A stretch of DNA of 64,000 nt. It comes from DATJFQ01 sp035492775 (GTDB taxonomy: Bacteria; Acidobacteriota; Vicinamibacteria; Vicinamibacterales; 2-12-FULL-66-21). The notes under the pieces are model-generated. The model saw only the letters and a list, made by a program, of their open reading frames with translations, searched no databases and was not told the origin of the DNA. The first letter of the stretch is position 1; each line of letters begins with the position of its first letter. Made by a program: the position numbers and the translations under genes. Positions 8,975 through 17,997 of the stretch are shown in pieces. The stretch is from assembly GCA_035492775.1 (NCBI GenBank), contig DATJIW010000080.1, positions 1-64,000 on the forward strand. The letters are read 5' to 3'.

Positions 8975-9988
8975 TCATCCGCCGAAGTACGACGGGATCG
9001 GCATGTCGCGCATCGTGTGCAGTCCGGGCGGGACTTCGAGGATCTTCGGGATCGAATTGACCGTGATCGACGCGGTCGCGACGTCGCCGTGCACGCCGCC
9101 GGCAATTTTCATCTTCAAGGCCGGCGACCCGGTGACCTCGACGGCGTCGAACGACTCCGGCGCGCCGAGATACGCTTCCATGTGGAGCGTGATGATCGGC
9201 TTCCCCAGCCGATAGCCGATCCCGTCCTGCACGATCCCGCACACGTATCCCGGGTCGACCGCGAGGAACTCGCTCGCTACCGTCTGGGTCGCGATCTTCG
9301 GCTGGATCTCGTCGGTGATCCGGTCGAGCTTCCATCCCATCGCATCCGCGATCATGGAAATCGATTCCGCCAGGCCGACGTGGCGGACCGTGCCGTCGTC
9401 GACTTTCTTCTGGAACTGCTCGCGCGTCAGGCCGGCGCCGATCTTCTGCTGGAACGGCAGACGGCGGATCCGCGCATCCTGGATGCGATCGACGCGAATC
9501 GCCTCCACACGCTCGCACACACCGGTGAGCGTGATCGGCAGGGCATCCATGGCGAACCCGGGGTTCACGCCGGTACCGAGCACCGCCACCCTGGCCTTCT
9601 TCGCCATCTGGTGCAGCGCCCGCGCGTACTTCATGCGCTCGCGCGTGGGATACGCCAGCTCCTCGGTCGTCGACACGATGGGGACCCTCAGTTTGAGGAT
9701 CGCCTCCATCTGCGGCATGACCTTCTTCAACGACGACTGCGTGCACAGCACGACGACGTCGGGCTTCGACGACTTGATCGCCTTCCGCGCATCGTCGGAC
9801 ACCCTGACCTTCAGCGCCCGGCCGACGCCGGCGACGTCGCCGAGGTCCTTCCCCACCTTCGCGGGGTCGATATCGACCGCGCCGACGATGCGGAATCCGC
9901 GGCGCTCGGCGCACTGCCGGACGACGGCGGCGCCGATCGGGCCGAGCCCGAAGTGCAGGACGCGGATGGGACCCTTCCGTGTAGCCAT
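8975..9988 (-). CDS. NAD(P)-dependent dehydrogenase of the dihydrodipicolinate reductase-N / 2,4-diaminopentanoate dehydrogenase type
   Basis: 337 aa. The N-terminus has a Rossmann fold, VLHFGLGPIGAAVVRQ, followed by an acidic strand end (GAVDIDPAK). The later sequence GTGVNPGFAMDALPITLTG and the long C-terminal half match proteins named 2,4-diaminopentanoate dehydrogenase or 'dihydrodipicolinate reductase' rather than true DapB (about 270 aa). It probably oxidises or reduces an amino-acid-like substrate; the exact one cannot be read. ATG 9988 is chosen because GAGGAG lies 8 bases upstream, which rules out the in-frame GTG at 9997. Convergent with the permease and divergent from the response regulator. 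Confidence 0.8.
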   Translation of the reverse strand: MATRKGPIRVLHFGLGPIGAAVVRQCAERRGFRIVGAVDIDPAKVGKDLGDVAGVGRALKVRVSDDARKAIKSSKPDVVVLCTQSSLKKVMPQMEAILKLRVPIVSTTEELAYPTRERMKYARALHQMAKKARVAVLGTGVNPGFAMDALPITLTGVCERVEAIRVDRIQDARIRRLPFQQKIGAGLTREQFQKKVDDGTVRHVGLAESISMIADAMGWKLDRITDEIQPKIATQTVASEFLAVDPGYVCGIVQDGIGYRLGKPIITLHMEAYLGAPESFDAVEVTGSPALKMKIAGGVHGDVATASITVNSIPKILEVPPGLHTMRDMPIPSYFGG

Positions 9989-10104
9989 CGACAACACTCC
10001 TCGAAAGAATTAATGAAGACCGATCCGCGATTATACCTGCGTTGGTGTAGGATTCCGGTGGCCGGGGCCGCGTTGCGCGCCGCCCCGCCGGATCCCTTTC
10101 CTCC

Positions 10105-11181
10105 ATGAGCACGTCGCGATCGTTTCGCAACGCCCGGATCCTCATCGTGGACGATGAGCCGGGCAACGTCGAGATCCTGCAGCGAATCCTCGCCCGTGCC
10201 GGCTTCACACGACTCGAGAGCACGACCGACTCGCGCGAGGCGGTCGAACTGTACGTTCGCCATCGGCCGGATCTGATCCTTCTCGACCTCCACATGCCGC
10301 ATCTCGACGGCCTCGAGGTGATGCGGCGGCTCAACGAGATCGCCGAAGCCACGTATCTGCCCATCCTGATTCTGTCGGCCGATGAAACGCCGGAAGCGAA
10401 GCGCGAGGCGCTGTCGCGCGGCGCGAAGGACTTCGTCAGCAAACCGTTCCAGCAGGATGAAATCCTGCTGCGGATCCGGACGCTGCTCGAGACGCGGTTC
10501 CTCTACATCCAGGTGCAGAGCCAGAACCAGCTGCTCGAAGCGAAGGTGCGCGAGCGGACGCGCGCGCTGGAGGAGGCGCAGATCGAGATCGTGGAGCGGC
10601 TCGCGATGGCTGCCGAATTCCGCGATGACAACACGGGCCAGCACACGCAGCGCGTCGGGCAGATGTCGGCGCTCATCGCGCGGCAGCTCGGGATGCCCGA
10701 CACCCAGGTCGCGCTGATGCGCCGCGCAGCGCCGCTGCACGACGTCGGCAAGATCGGCGTTCCGGATGCGATCCTGCTCAAGATGGGAAAGCTGACAGTG
10801 GAAGAGTTCGAGATCGTGAAGACGCACACGACGATCGGTGCGCGGATCCTGTCGGGCGGAAAGTTTCCGCTGCTCCGGCTCGCCGAGGAGATCGCGTTCT
10901 CGCATCACGAGCGCTGGGACGGCAGCGGCTACGCCAACATCGCCGGCACGAACATTCCACTTCCTGGCCGCATCGTGACCGTCGCCGACGTGTTCGACGC
11001 GCTGACGCAGCAGCGCCCCTACAAGCCGGCGTGGTCGGTCAGCGACGCCATCGCGGAAATCGAGCGGCAGCGCGGACGGCAATTCGACCCGGGCGTGGTG
11101 GATGCGTTTCTCCGCGTGATCGAAGGACAGCATCTGCAGAACGCAGCCGGACACACCGGGCCTGATATATTCGCCTCATGA
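10105..11181 (+). CDS. Response regulator with HD-GYP output domain
   Basis: 358 aa. An N-terminal receiver domain has the acidic pair Asp16/Asp17 and the phosphoacceptor Asp61 in LILLDLHMP. A coiled-coil linker (~135-165) leads to an HD-GYP domain with PLHDVGK and SHHERWDGSGYA. The GYP triad reads GYA, a substitution for the family-defining proline, although the metal-binding His and Asp residues appear intact. It probably degrades or senses cyclic di-GMP after phosphorylation by a histidine kinase that is not adjacent. Its last four bases overlap the nadE start (ATGA), an odd pairing of signalling and cofactor synthesis. Confidence 0.92.
   Translation: MSTSRSFRNARILIVDDEPGNVEILQRILARAGFTRLESTTDSREAVELYVRHRPDLILLDLHMPHLDGLEVMRRLNEIAEATYLPILILSADETPEAKREALSRGAKDFVSKPFQQDEILLRIRTLLETRFLYIQVQSQNQLLEAKVRERTRALEEAQIEIVERLAMAAEFRDDNTGQHTQRVGQMSALIARQLGMPDTQVALMRRAAPLHDVGKIGVPDAILLKMGKLTVEEFEIVKTHTTIGARILSGGKFPLLRLAEEIAFSHHERWDGSGYANIAGTNIPLPGRIVTVADVFDALTQQRPYKPAWSVSDAIAEIERQRGRQFDPGVVDAFLRVIEGQHLQNAAGHTGPDIFAS
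11166..11171 (+). promoter_or_regulatory. -10-like element TATATT upstream of nadE
   Basis: TATATT ends 6 bases before the nadE ATG and there is no Shine-Dalgarno site between them, so a leaderless transcript is possible. It lies inside the 3' end of the HD-GYP gene. No good -35 is visible. Confidence 0.35.
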
Positions 11182-11951
11182 GCGCGCAGACCGAAGCGAT
11201 CGTCGAATGGCTGCAGGCGAAACTGAAGGCCGCGGGCAGCAGCGGGTTCGTCGTCGGGCTGAGCGGAGGGATCGATTCGGCGGTCGTGGTGCGCCTGTGC
11301 CAGCTGGCGGCGCCCGGCGCAGTGGTCGGCGTCGTGATGCCGTGCCACAGCGACCCGCGCGACGAAACGGACGCGATGCTCGTCGCCAGCCACTTCAACG
11401 TCCCCGCGCTGCGTCTGGATCTGGCGCCCGCGTTCGACGTCTTGAAGGAGTCGCTGCACCAGGCCGTCGCCGCGCTGCCGTCCGGCATCACTCCGGTCAC
11501 GCCTGGAGAGGCCACCGACATCAAGGCGCGCGTGCCGCTTGCCAACATCAAGCCGCGGCTGCGGATGACCACGCTGTACTACGTCGCCAATATGCTGAAC
11601 TACCTCGTCGCAGGAACGGGCAATCGAAGCGAGCTGGCGATCGGGTACTTCACGAAGTATGGCGATGGCGGCGTCGATTTGCTCCCGATTGGCAACCTCC
11701 TCAAGAGTGACGTTCGCGCAGCGGCTCGCGAATTGGGCGTTCCGACAGCCGTGATCGAGAAGGCGCCCAGCGCCGGCCTCTGGCTCGGACAGACGGATGA
11801 AGACGAAATGGGCTTCACCTACGCCGACCTCGAGAACTACCTCACTGTCGGCCCGGACGCGGTAGCGCCCGCGCTGGGTATGCGCATCGAGCGGCTCATG
11901 CGCGCCAGCGAACACAAACGGGCATTGGCCCCGGCGCCCGCCGCACGATGA
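11178..11951 (+). CDS. nadE: NH3-dependent NAD+ synthetase
   Basis: Catalyses the last step of NAD synthesis, amidating deamido-NAD with ammonia and ATP. 257 aa, the size of the single-domain form without a glutaminase. The PP-loop LSGGIDSAVV (Ser29-Ser34) binds the ATP pyrophosphate. GTGNRSELAIGYFTKYGDGG and the LPIGNLLKSDVR block are family signatures for substrate binding. The start overlaps the upstream response-regulator stop (ATGA). Since it lacks a glutaminase domain, ammonia must come from solution or a separate amidotransferase. Confidence 0.96.
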   Translation: MSAQTEAIVEWLQAKLKAAGSSGFVVGLSGGIDSAVVVRLCQLAAPGAVVGVVMPCHSDPRDETDAMLVASHFNVPALRLDLAPAFDVLKESLHQAVAALPSGITPVTPGEATDIKARVPLANIKPRLRMTTLYYVANMLNYLVAGTGNRSELAIGYFTKYGDGGVDLLPIGNLLKSDVRAAARELGVPTAVIEKAPSAGLWLGQTDEDEMGFTYADLENYLTVGPDAVAPALGMRIERLMRASEHKRALAPAPAAR

Positions 11952-12073
11952 AGCGCCGGATCAACTACACAACGTCACAACACCAGACGCGTCGTCAGTA
12001 GGAGCCTTGACCGGTTGGAGAGTCGAGTCGTTGACGCTGCGTCGTGCCGCCGGAAATTCCAGGAGATGAACCG

Positions 12074-14707
12074 GTGAAGCGAATCCTCTTCGCAATCGCA
12101 TTGACCTTCTCTGTCCCGCTGCTGGGCCGCGCGCAGACGGCGATTCCCACGCCGGAACAGTTCTTCGGCTTCCAGATGGGGACCGACGGCAAACTGGCGC
12201 GCTGGGACAAGATCGTCGATTACATGCGGCAGGTCTCGAACGCGTCGGACCGCGTACGCTTCCGCGAGCTGGGGAAATCGACGAACGGCAACCCGTTCGT
12301 CGCGCTCGAGATCAGCAGCCCGGCGACGCTGAAGAATCTGGATCACTACAAGCAGCTGGAGCGGAAGCTGTATTTCCAGGGCGGCGCGCCGAGCGACGCC
12401 GACCTGGACGAGATCGTCCGCGACGGCAAGGTCGTGATCGTCATCACCTGCAGCATCCACGCGACCGAGATCGGTGCCACACAGATGGCCGTCGATCTCG
12501 TTCATCGCCTCGCCACGGATGATTCGCCGAGGGTGAAGAAGATCCTCGACAACGTGATCTTCGTGCTCGTCCCGAGCCTGAACCCGGACGGCCAGATGAT
12601 GGTCACCGACTGGTTCGACAAGAACGTCGGGACCCCGTTCGAGAGCAGCCAGATTCCATGGCTGTATCACCCATACGTCGGGCACGACAACAACCGCGAC
12701 ATGTACATGTTCACGCAGAAGGAAAGCCGGCTGACGGCAAAGCTGCTGTGGGCGGACTGGTTTCCGGCGGTCTGGCTCGACGAGCATCAGATGGGCAGCA
12801 ACGCCGCCCGCATTTTCGTAATGCCGGCAACGGATCCCATCAACCCGAACGTGCATCCGCTCATCTATCGGTGGAATGGCATCCTGGGACAATCGCAGGC
12901 TGCCGCTCTCGAAGCCGCCGGCAAGGAAGGCATCATCTACAACTCCACGTACACGAATTTCTGGGAAGGCGCGATGGCGTGGAGCGGATGGTGGCACAAC
13001 GAAGTCGGCCTGCTGACGGAGGTGGCGAGCGTCCGTGTCGCCGCGCCAACCGACCAGCTTCGCGCGTCGCCGAACCGGACGGGCGCCGGCGATGCCGCGT
13101 CGACAAGCGGCCGCGGTGGGGCCGCTGGGGGCGGGCGCGGAGGCCGCGGGGAAAGCGGCGCACCGGACGCGCCGCTCGCGCCGCCGACTGACAGCCAGCC
13201 ACGGACCGAGTATCCGCGTCCCTGGATGGGCGGTCACTGGACCCTGAAAGACATCGTCGATTACGAGTCGATCGCCACCATGGCGCTGCTCGAGACCGTG
13301 GCGGATCGCCGTGAGACGCTGCTCCGGCAAATCTACGACGTCAATAAGGCGACGGTGAACTCCGGCTGGTCCGACGGCTACCGTGTCGCGATCATTCCGT
13401 CGAACGGCCAGCAGGATCCGCGCGAAGCGGCGCACGTCGTCGAGAAGCTGCAGATGGCGGGCGTCAGCGTCGGGCGCGCCAACAAGGCCTTCGAAATGGA
13501 GGGGAAGCACTACGCCGAGGGAACGTTCATCGTGCCCTTCAACCAGGTGTTCGGGCGATATGCGAAGGACATGCTCGAGCGGCAGACGTATCCGGAAGTG
13601 CGCCGTTCACCGTCGTCGCCTCCGGAACCGCCATACGACGTCACGGCGTGGTCGCTTGGAATGCTGCTGGGCGTGAACGTGGACTTCAGCAGGTCCGCTG
13701 CGCCGGAAGACCTGGATCTCACCGTGCTGACCGATACGCCGAAGCCGACGGGCGAGGTCACCGGCACTGGCGCGAAATTCGAGTTCGACTACAAAGGGCC
13801 GGATACCGCCGCCGCGATGAACGCGCTGCTCAAGAACGGTGCGAAAGTCGCGTTCGACGGCCCGTCGCACGTGGCGGTCACCGGCGCCACGCGCAGGCAG
13901 ATGGAGTCGATAGCCGCAGAGTACGGGTTGTCCGTCAGGGCGACGGATGCGGCGCCGCGCGGCGCCGCCCCCATCCCGATCCACGTTCCCCGCATCGGCA
14001 TGTACCAGCCATTCAACGGCGGGAACATGGACGAGGGATGGACGCGCTGGGTCCTCGAACAGTACGGATTCCAGTCGAGCCCGCTGCACAACGCCGATAT
14101 CCGCGCCGGCCATCTGCGCGATCGCTACGATGCGATCATCCTCGCGGATCAAAGTACGCGCTCGATCGTGGACGGGGTGAACGGCGCAGGGATCCGCCCG
14201 GAATATCGTGGCGGCATCGGCGACGACGGCGTCGAGGCACTGCAGGACTTCGTCGCGCATGGCGGAACGCTGATCACGCTCGGAGCGGCGTCAGATCTCG
14301 CAATCGAGCGGCTCGGCGTACCGGTGAAGGATTTGAAGCAGGGGCTCACGCGTGATCAGCACTTCGCGCCGGGAACGATTCTCAACGTCGAAATCGACAC
14401 GGCCAATCCGCTTGGCTACGGCGTCGCGCCAGACACCTACGGCTTCTACAACAACAGCCCGTTCTTCGACGTGCTCGACGGGTTCTCGTCGCAGAAGGTC
14501 TCGGTCATCGCGCGTTATCCGAATCAGGACGTCGTCGCCTCGGGCTGGCTGAAGGGAGAGGACCTGATGCAGGGCCGTCCGGCCGTCGTCTCGGTGGACA
14601 TGAATCCGGGACGCATCGTGCTGTTCGGCCTGCGTCCGCAGCACCGCGCGCAGACGCACGCAACGTTTCCGCTGCTGTTCAACGCGCTGTATATGGCTGC
14701 GAAGTAG
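12074..14707 (+). CDS. Exported M14-family zinc carboxypeptidase-like protein
   Basis: 877 aa. GTG 12074 is chosen: AGGAG lies 8 bases upstream, and the protein then starts with a signal peptide (VKRILFAIALTFSVPLLGRAQ). Zinc ligands of the M14 fold are visible as HATE (His129, Glu132) and a third His in DEHQMGS (His238); LNPDG and GHDNNRD are substrate-side signatures. Residues ~345-362 are a Gly/Arg-rich insertion (GRGGAAGGGRGGRGES) that looks like a flexible loop. The C-terminal half (~600-877) carries a domain resembling a class I amidotransferase-like fold (inference). It probably trims peptides in the periplasm or outside the cell. Convergent with the transketolase, with only 8 bases between them. 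Confidence 0.9.
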   Translation: MKRILFAIALTFSVPLLGRAQTAIPTPEQFFGFQMGTDGKLARWDKIVDYMRQVSNASDRVRFRELGKSTNGNPFVALEISSPATLKNLDHYKQLERKLYFQGGAPSDADLDEIVRDGKVVIVITCSIHATEIGATQMAVDLVHRLATDDSPRVKKILDNVIFVLVPSLNPDGQMMVTDWFDKNVGTPFESSQIPWLYHPYVGHDNNRDMYMFTQKESRLTAKLLWADWFPAVWLDEHQMGSNAARIFVMPATDPINPNVHPLIYRWNGILGQSQAAALEAAGKEGIIYNSTYTNFWEGAMAWSGWWHNEVGLLTEVASVRVAAPTDQLRASPNRTGAGDAASTSGRGGAAGGGRGGRGESGAPDAPLAPPTDSQPRTEYPRPWMGGHWTLKDIVDYESIATMALLETVADRRETLLRQIYDVNKATVNSGWSDGYRVAIIPSNGQQDPREAAHVVEKLQMAGVSVGRANKAFEMEGKHYAEGTFIVPFNQVFGRYAKDMLERQTYPEVRRSPSSPPEPPYDVTAWSLGMLLGVNVDFSRSAAPEDLDLTVLTDTPKPTGEVTGTGAKFEFDYKGPDTAAAMNALLKNGAKVAFDGPSHVAVTGATRRQMESIAAEYGLSVRATDAAPRGAAPIPIHVPRIGMYQPFNGGNMDEGWTRWVLEQYGFQSSPLHNADIRAGHLRDRYDAIILADQSTRSIVDGVNGAGIRPEYRGGIGDDGVEALQDFVAHGGTLITLGAASDLAIERLGVPVKDLKQGLTRDQHFAPGTILNVEIDTANPLGYGVAPDTYGFYNNSPFFDVLDGFSSQKVSVIARYPNQDVVASGWLKGEDLMQGRPAVVSVDMNPGRIVLFGLRPQHRAQTHATFPLLFNALYMAAK

Positions 14708-14715
14708 CGCGCTCG

Positions 14716-16563
14716 CTAATGGCTGCCCTTGACCGCGTCTATGATGTGCCGCGCCGAGATCCCGTAGCGGTCGAGCAGTTCTTCGGGCTGGCCTGAGCGC
14801 GCGATTTCACGGACCGCGAGTCTCGTGACGGCGACGCCGTCCACGGCGAGCGCCTCGCTCGCTGCATCGCCCAGGCCGCCGCTCGCGTAGTGATCCTCAA
14901 CCGTGATGACGCGCCGTTTGGTGGCCTTCGCGCAGGCGCGCAGCGTTGCCGAATCGATCGGCTGGACCGAATAGGCGTCGATGACGCGGATCGCGACCCC
15001 GACTTTCTGCAGCTCGTCGTACGCCTTCAACGCCTCGAATACGGTCACGCCAGCGCCGACGACCGTGGCTTCGTCGTTCGCGCTCTGGCGGAGCACGCGC
15101 GAGCCGCCGATCGGGAACTCTTCGGACGGGTCGTACAGCACTGGCGTCTTCGGACGCGACGTGCGCATGTAGACCATGCCCTTGTGCCGCGCCATCTCAT
15201 TCACGAGCCGGGCCGTGCTGACCGCTTCACACGGATACAGGACGACGCAATCGGGAACAGCGCGCATCATCGACAGATCCTCGAGGGCCATCTGCGACGG
15301 TCCGTCCTCGCCGATCGATATCCCCGCGTGCGAGCCGGTGAGCTTCACGTTGACGAACGAGATGCCCGCCATGCGGATGAAGTCGGCCGCGCGCGTCAGG
15401 AAGCACGCGAACGTCGATGCGAATGGAATCGCCCCGCGCGCTGCAAGGCCCATCGCCGCGCCGACCATCACCTGCTCCGCGATGAAGTTCTCGTAAAACC
15501 GATCCTTGAACTCCTTCTCGAACTTGTCGCTGAAGGTCGAGTTCTTCACGTCGGCATCGAGCGCGACGATCCGGTCGTCGACCGCGCCGACGGCCGCGAG
15601 CGCCACACCCCAGGCCTCGCGCGTCGCCACCACGTCGCCTTTCTTATAGGCAGGTGCTGCGAGGCGGCTGTAATCCGTACGGGCTGCCCTGCCCGCAGCG
15701 GCCGACGGCCGGGGGATGTCCGGCCTTGCGGCACCGGGCACGAGTTGCCGCTGCAGCTCCGCGAGCGCCGCGTCCTCCTCCGGCCCTTTCTTCAACGCCT
15801 TGCCGTGCCATCCGTCCTTGCCGGCAATCGAGGCCACACCCTGTCCCTTCACCGTGCGCGCCAGAATGACCGTCGGCCGCCCCTTCGTGGAGCGCGCCTC
15901 CGCAAGCGCATCGAGGATCGCCTGCATGTCGTGACCGTCAATCACGATCGCGTGCCAGCCGAACGCCGTCCATCGCTTCGCGAACTCGTCCATGTTGTGC
16001 CCGAACTGCGTGGCACGGCTCTGCCCGAGGCCGTTGACGTCCACGATGGCGCAGAGGTTGTCGAGCTTCTGGAACGCGCCGACGTCCGCGGCTTCCCACA
16101 CCGAGCCCTCGGCGGACTCACCGTCCCCGAGAACCACGTACGTGCGATAGTCGGACCCGATCCGTCGCGCGTTGAGCGCAGTGCCGATAGCCGCACAGAT
16201 GCCCTGCCCGAGCGATCCGGTCGCGACGTCGACGAACGCCAGCCGCGGGGTCGGATGACCCTCGAGATCCGACCCGATCGTGCGCAGCTTCAGGAGGTCT
16301 TCTCGCGGGAAGAGCCCGGCTTCCGCCCACGCGGCATAGAGCAGCGGCGCTGCGTGCCCTTTCGAGAGCACGAATCGATCGTTCTCCGGCAGCTGCGGGT
16401 TTTTCGGGTCGTAGCGCATTTCGCTGAAGAACAGCGCCGCGACGATGTCGGCGGCCGACATGCAGCTTGTGGGATGGCCGCTGCCGGCTTCCGACGTGGC
16501 GCGGACCGAGTCGATGCGGAGCTGAGCGGCGATGTTTCGAAGGGCGTCAATCGAAGCGGGCAT
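14716..16563 (-). CDS. tkt: Transketolase
   Basis: Thiamine-diphosphate enzyme of the pentose phosphate pathway, moving two-carbon units between sugar phosphates. 615 aa, nearer the shorter animal-like type than the ~660 aa E. coli type. The N-terminal domain shows SEAGSGHPTS, the LSKGHAAPLLYA block and the ThDP/Mg motif GDGESAEG ending in DVNGLGQS. The pyrimidine-binding domain begins near residue 305 and the C-terminal domain near 490 (SVQPIDSATL). No Shine-Dalgarno is visible, but TAAGAT lies 6 bases upstream of the ATG. The DUF255 gene ends 9 bases upstream and may be cotranscribed. Confidence 0.96.
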   Translation of the reverse strand: MPASIDALRNIAAQLRIDSVRATSEAGSGHPTSCMSAADIVAALFFSEMRYDPKNPQLPENDRFVLSKGHAAPLLYAAWAEAGLFPREDLLKLRTIGSDLEGHPTPRLAFVDVATGSLGQGICAAIGTALNARRIGSDYRTYVVLGDGESAEGSVWEAADVGAFQKLDNLCAIVDVNGLGQSRATQFGHNMDEFAKRWTAFGWHAIVIDGHDMQAILDALAEARSTKGRPTVILARTVKGQGVASIAGKDGWHGKALKKGPEEDAALAELQRQLVPGAARPDIPRPSAAAGRAARTDYSRLAAPAYKKGDVVATREAWGVALAAVGAVDDRIVALDADVKNSTFSDKFEKEFKDRFYENFIAEQVMVGAAMGLAARGAIPFASTFACFLTRAADFIRMAGISFVNVKLTGSHAGISIGEDGPSQMALEDLSMMRAVPDCVVLYPCEAVSTARLVNEMARHKGMVYMRTSRPKTPVLYDPSEEFPIGGSRVLRQSANDEATVVGAGVTVFEALKAYDELQKVGVAIRVIDAYSVQPIDSATLRACAKATKRRVITVEDHYASGGLGDAASEALAVDGVAVTRLAVREIARSGQPEELLDRYGISARHIIDAVKGSH

Positions 16564-16569
16564 GCCTGA

Positions 16570-16575
16570 ATCTTA
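16570..16575 (-). promoter_or_regulatory. -10-like element TAAGAT upstream of transketolase
   Basis: On the minus strand TAAGAT ends 6 bases before the transketolase ATG (16563) with no Shine-Dalgarno site, consistent with a leaderless start. No convincing -35 is visible, and the element overlaps the 3' end of the upstream DUF255 gene. Confidence 0.35.
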
Positions 16576-17949
16576 TCTGATGGCCACGTCGCGTGCCGCG
16601 AGGAGCCAGCACGCCGCGTCAGGACCATGGACGACCGCGGCCGGACGAGCCCGATCGAGTGCGCCCTGTGCGACTCCCTGGAACGTCGCGTCCCGGGATG
16701 CGCGGTCGAGCCCGGCAAAAAAGGCTGCCGCGTCGCAGTTCTCGAAATACGGCGTCCGCGGTTCTCTGAGCAACCCGACATCCCGCTCTTCGACGATGCG
16801 GTCGACGAACCCGCCGCCCGGGGCCGGGAACGCCCGCAGTGCATAATGCCCGACTTCTTCGGCCATCATTCGATATGGTTCGTCTCCCGTGAGTGCGTAC
16901 GCCGCCAGCAAGGCCTCGCCTGTGGCGATCTGATCGCCAAGCAGGCCGTTGAACCGCTCACCCGCGTCCACGAAATGCGCGACACCACCGCCGGGACGAT
17001 AGGCGGAGAGCAGGAATCCCTCGAACTGACGCAGCGTAGTCTGCGCCAGCGATCGATCGTCGAGCAGCTCCGCGGCGCCGAGCAGCGCGCCCGCAGCGCG
17101 CGCGGTCGAGGCGGCAAAGACGCGCGTGCCCGCTTCGCTGCTGACATAACCACCGCGATCTGATGCGAGCGATCCGACGAAGTCAGCCAACCGCCTGGCC
17201 CGGGCGCGGTCGGCCTCGCGGCCAAACGTCGACGCGGCTTCGACGAATGCCGCGAGCAGCCGCGCATTCGTGTCGAGCAGTTTTTCGACGTGCGGCAACT
17301 GCCAGTCGCGCGTGGTCGCATAGCGATAGTAGCCGCCCGAGGCGGCGTCGCAGAGCCCGCCGTCCGCGATGGCGTCGAGCGTTCGGTCGACGATGAAGCG
17401 ATAGCGCGAATCCTGCGTTTCGCGAAACAGTGCCATCGCGAGCCGCAATGGGGACGTCAGCGGGAACTTCGGTTCGATTCCGAAGCCGCCGTATACCTCG
17501 TCGAACAAGGCGAACACGTCAGAGGCGGCCGGCGCCGGCGCGGACCGGTCAGCAGAAGCCGTGTCCTCCGGCCGCGGCACGTCATGCGCGACGGGCGCGC
17601 CGTTCGGTAGACGTGCGAAGGCGTCCGCCACCTGGCCGAGAACGCCCGCCATGCGCATCGCATCGAGATAGGTGCCGCCGCCAATCAACGCACCCTCCGG
17701 CGTCAGAAACGCCGTCGTCGGCCAGCCGCCAAGGTTGTACCGGTCGTTGATGTCGGGGCGCTCGTCGGTGTCGACGCGGACGGCGAGGTAGCGCGCGGCG
17801 GCAAACGCCTGCACAGCGGGATCGGCGTACGTCGTGCGATCCATCTCGTGGCACGCGCGGCACCACGCGGCGGAGATCGAGAGCAGTATGGGTTTGCGTT
17901 CGCGAGCGGCGCGCGCGAACGTCTCCGCGGTCCAGGGGAGCCACTCCAT
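16573..17949 (-). CDS. Thioredoxin-domain protein of the DUF255 / YyaL (SSP411) family, short form
   Basis: 458 aa from the chosen ATG. The N-terminal ~120 residues are a thioredoxin-like DUF255 domain with the redox pair WCRACHEMD (Cys30, Cys33) and the cis-Pro loop GGWPTTAFLTPEG. The rest is an alpha/alpha-toroid-like region (DGGLCDAASGGYYRY, GGGFVDRI). Family members are usually 650-700 aa, so this is a compact version. Biochemical role is unknown. An upstream in-frame ATG at 17985 would add residues NSPIHQF encoded by an AATTGGTG tandem repeat, so I prefer 17949. Divergent from the DUF4149 gene. Confidence 0.82.
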   Translation of the reverse strand: MEWLPWTAETFARAARERKPILLSISAAWCRACHEMDRTTYADPAVQAFAAARYLAVRVDTDERPDINDRYNLGGWPTTAFLTPEGALIGGGTYLDAMRMAGVLGQVADAFARLPNGAPVAHDVPRPEDTASADRSAPAPAASDVFALFDEVYGGFGIEPKFPLTSPLRLAMALFRETQDSRYRFIVDRTLDAIADGGLCDAASGGYYRYATTRDWQLPHVEKLLDTNARLLAAFVEAASTFGREADRARARRLADFVGSLASDRGGYVSSEAGTRVFAASTARAAGALLGAAELLDDRSLAQTTLRQFEGFLLSAYRPGGGVAHFVDAGERFNGLLGDQIATGEALLAAYALTGDEPYRMMAEEVGHYALRAFPAPGGGFVDRIVEERDVGLLREPRTPYFENCDAAAFFAGLDRASRDATFQGVAQGALDRARPAAVVHGPDAACWLLAARDVAIR

Positions 17950-17950
17950 G

Positions 17951-17969
17951 AATTGGTGAATTGGTGAGT
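17951..17969. repeat. Short AATTGGTG tandem repeat
   Basis: Two 8-base units AATTGGTG followed by a partial unit lie in the divergent gap between the DUF255 and DUF4149 genes. The gap also holds a CATAAT hexamer. Possibly a degenerate relative of the intergenic heptads found elsewhere in the window. Confidence 0.5.
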
Positions 17970-17997
17970 TCCGGTTTACCTGCATAATAATGAATCA

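Noticed and set aside
14890..16569. 559-codon open frame opposite transketolase
   Set aside because: Shadow of tkt; no recognisable domain.
17949..17985. Upstream ATG start for the DUF255 gene
   Set aside because: It would add residues encoded by the AATTGGTG repeat and has no Shine-Dalgarno; the family start fits ATG 17949.
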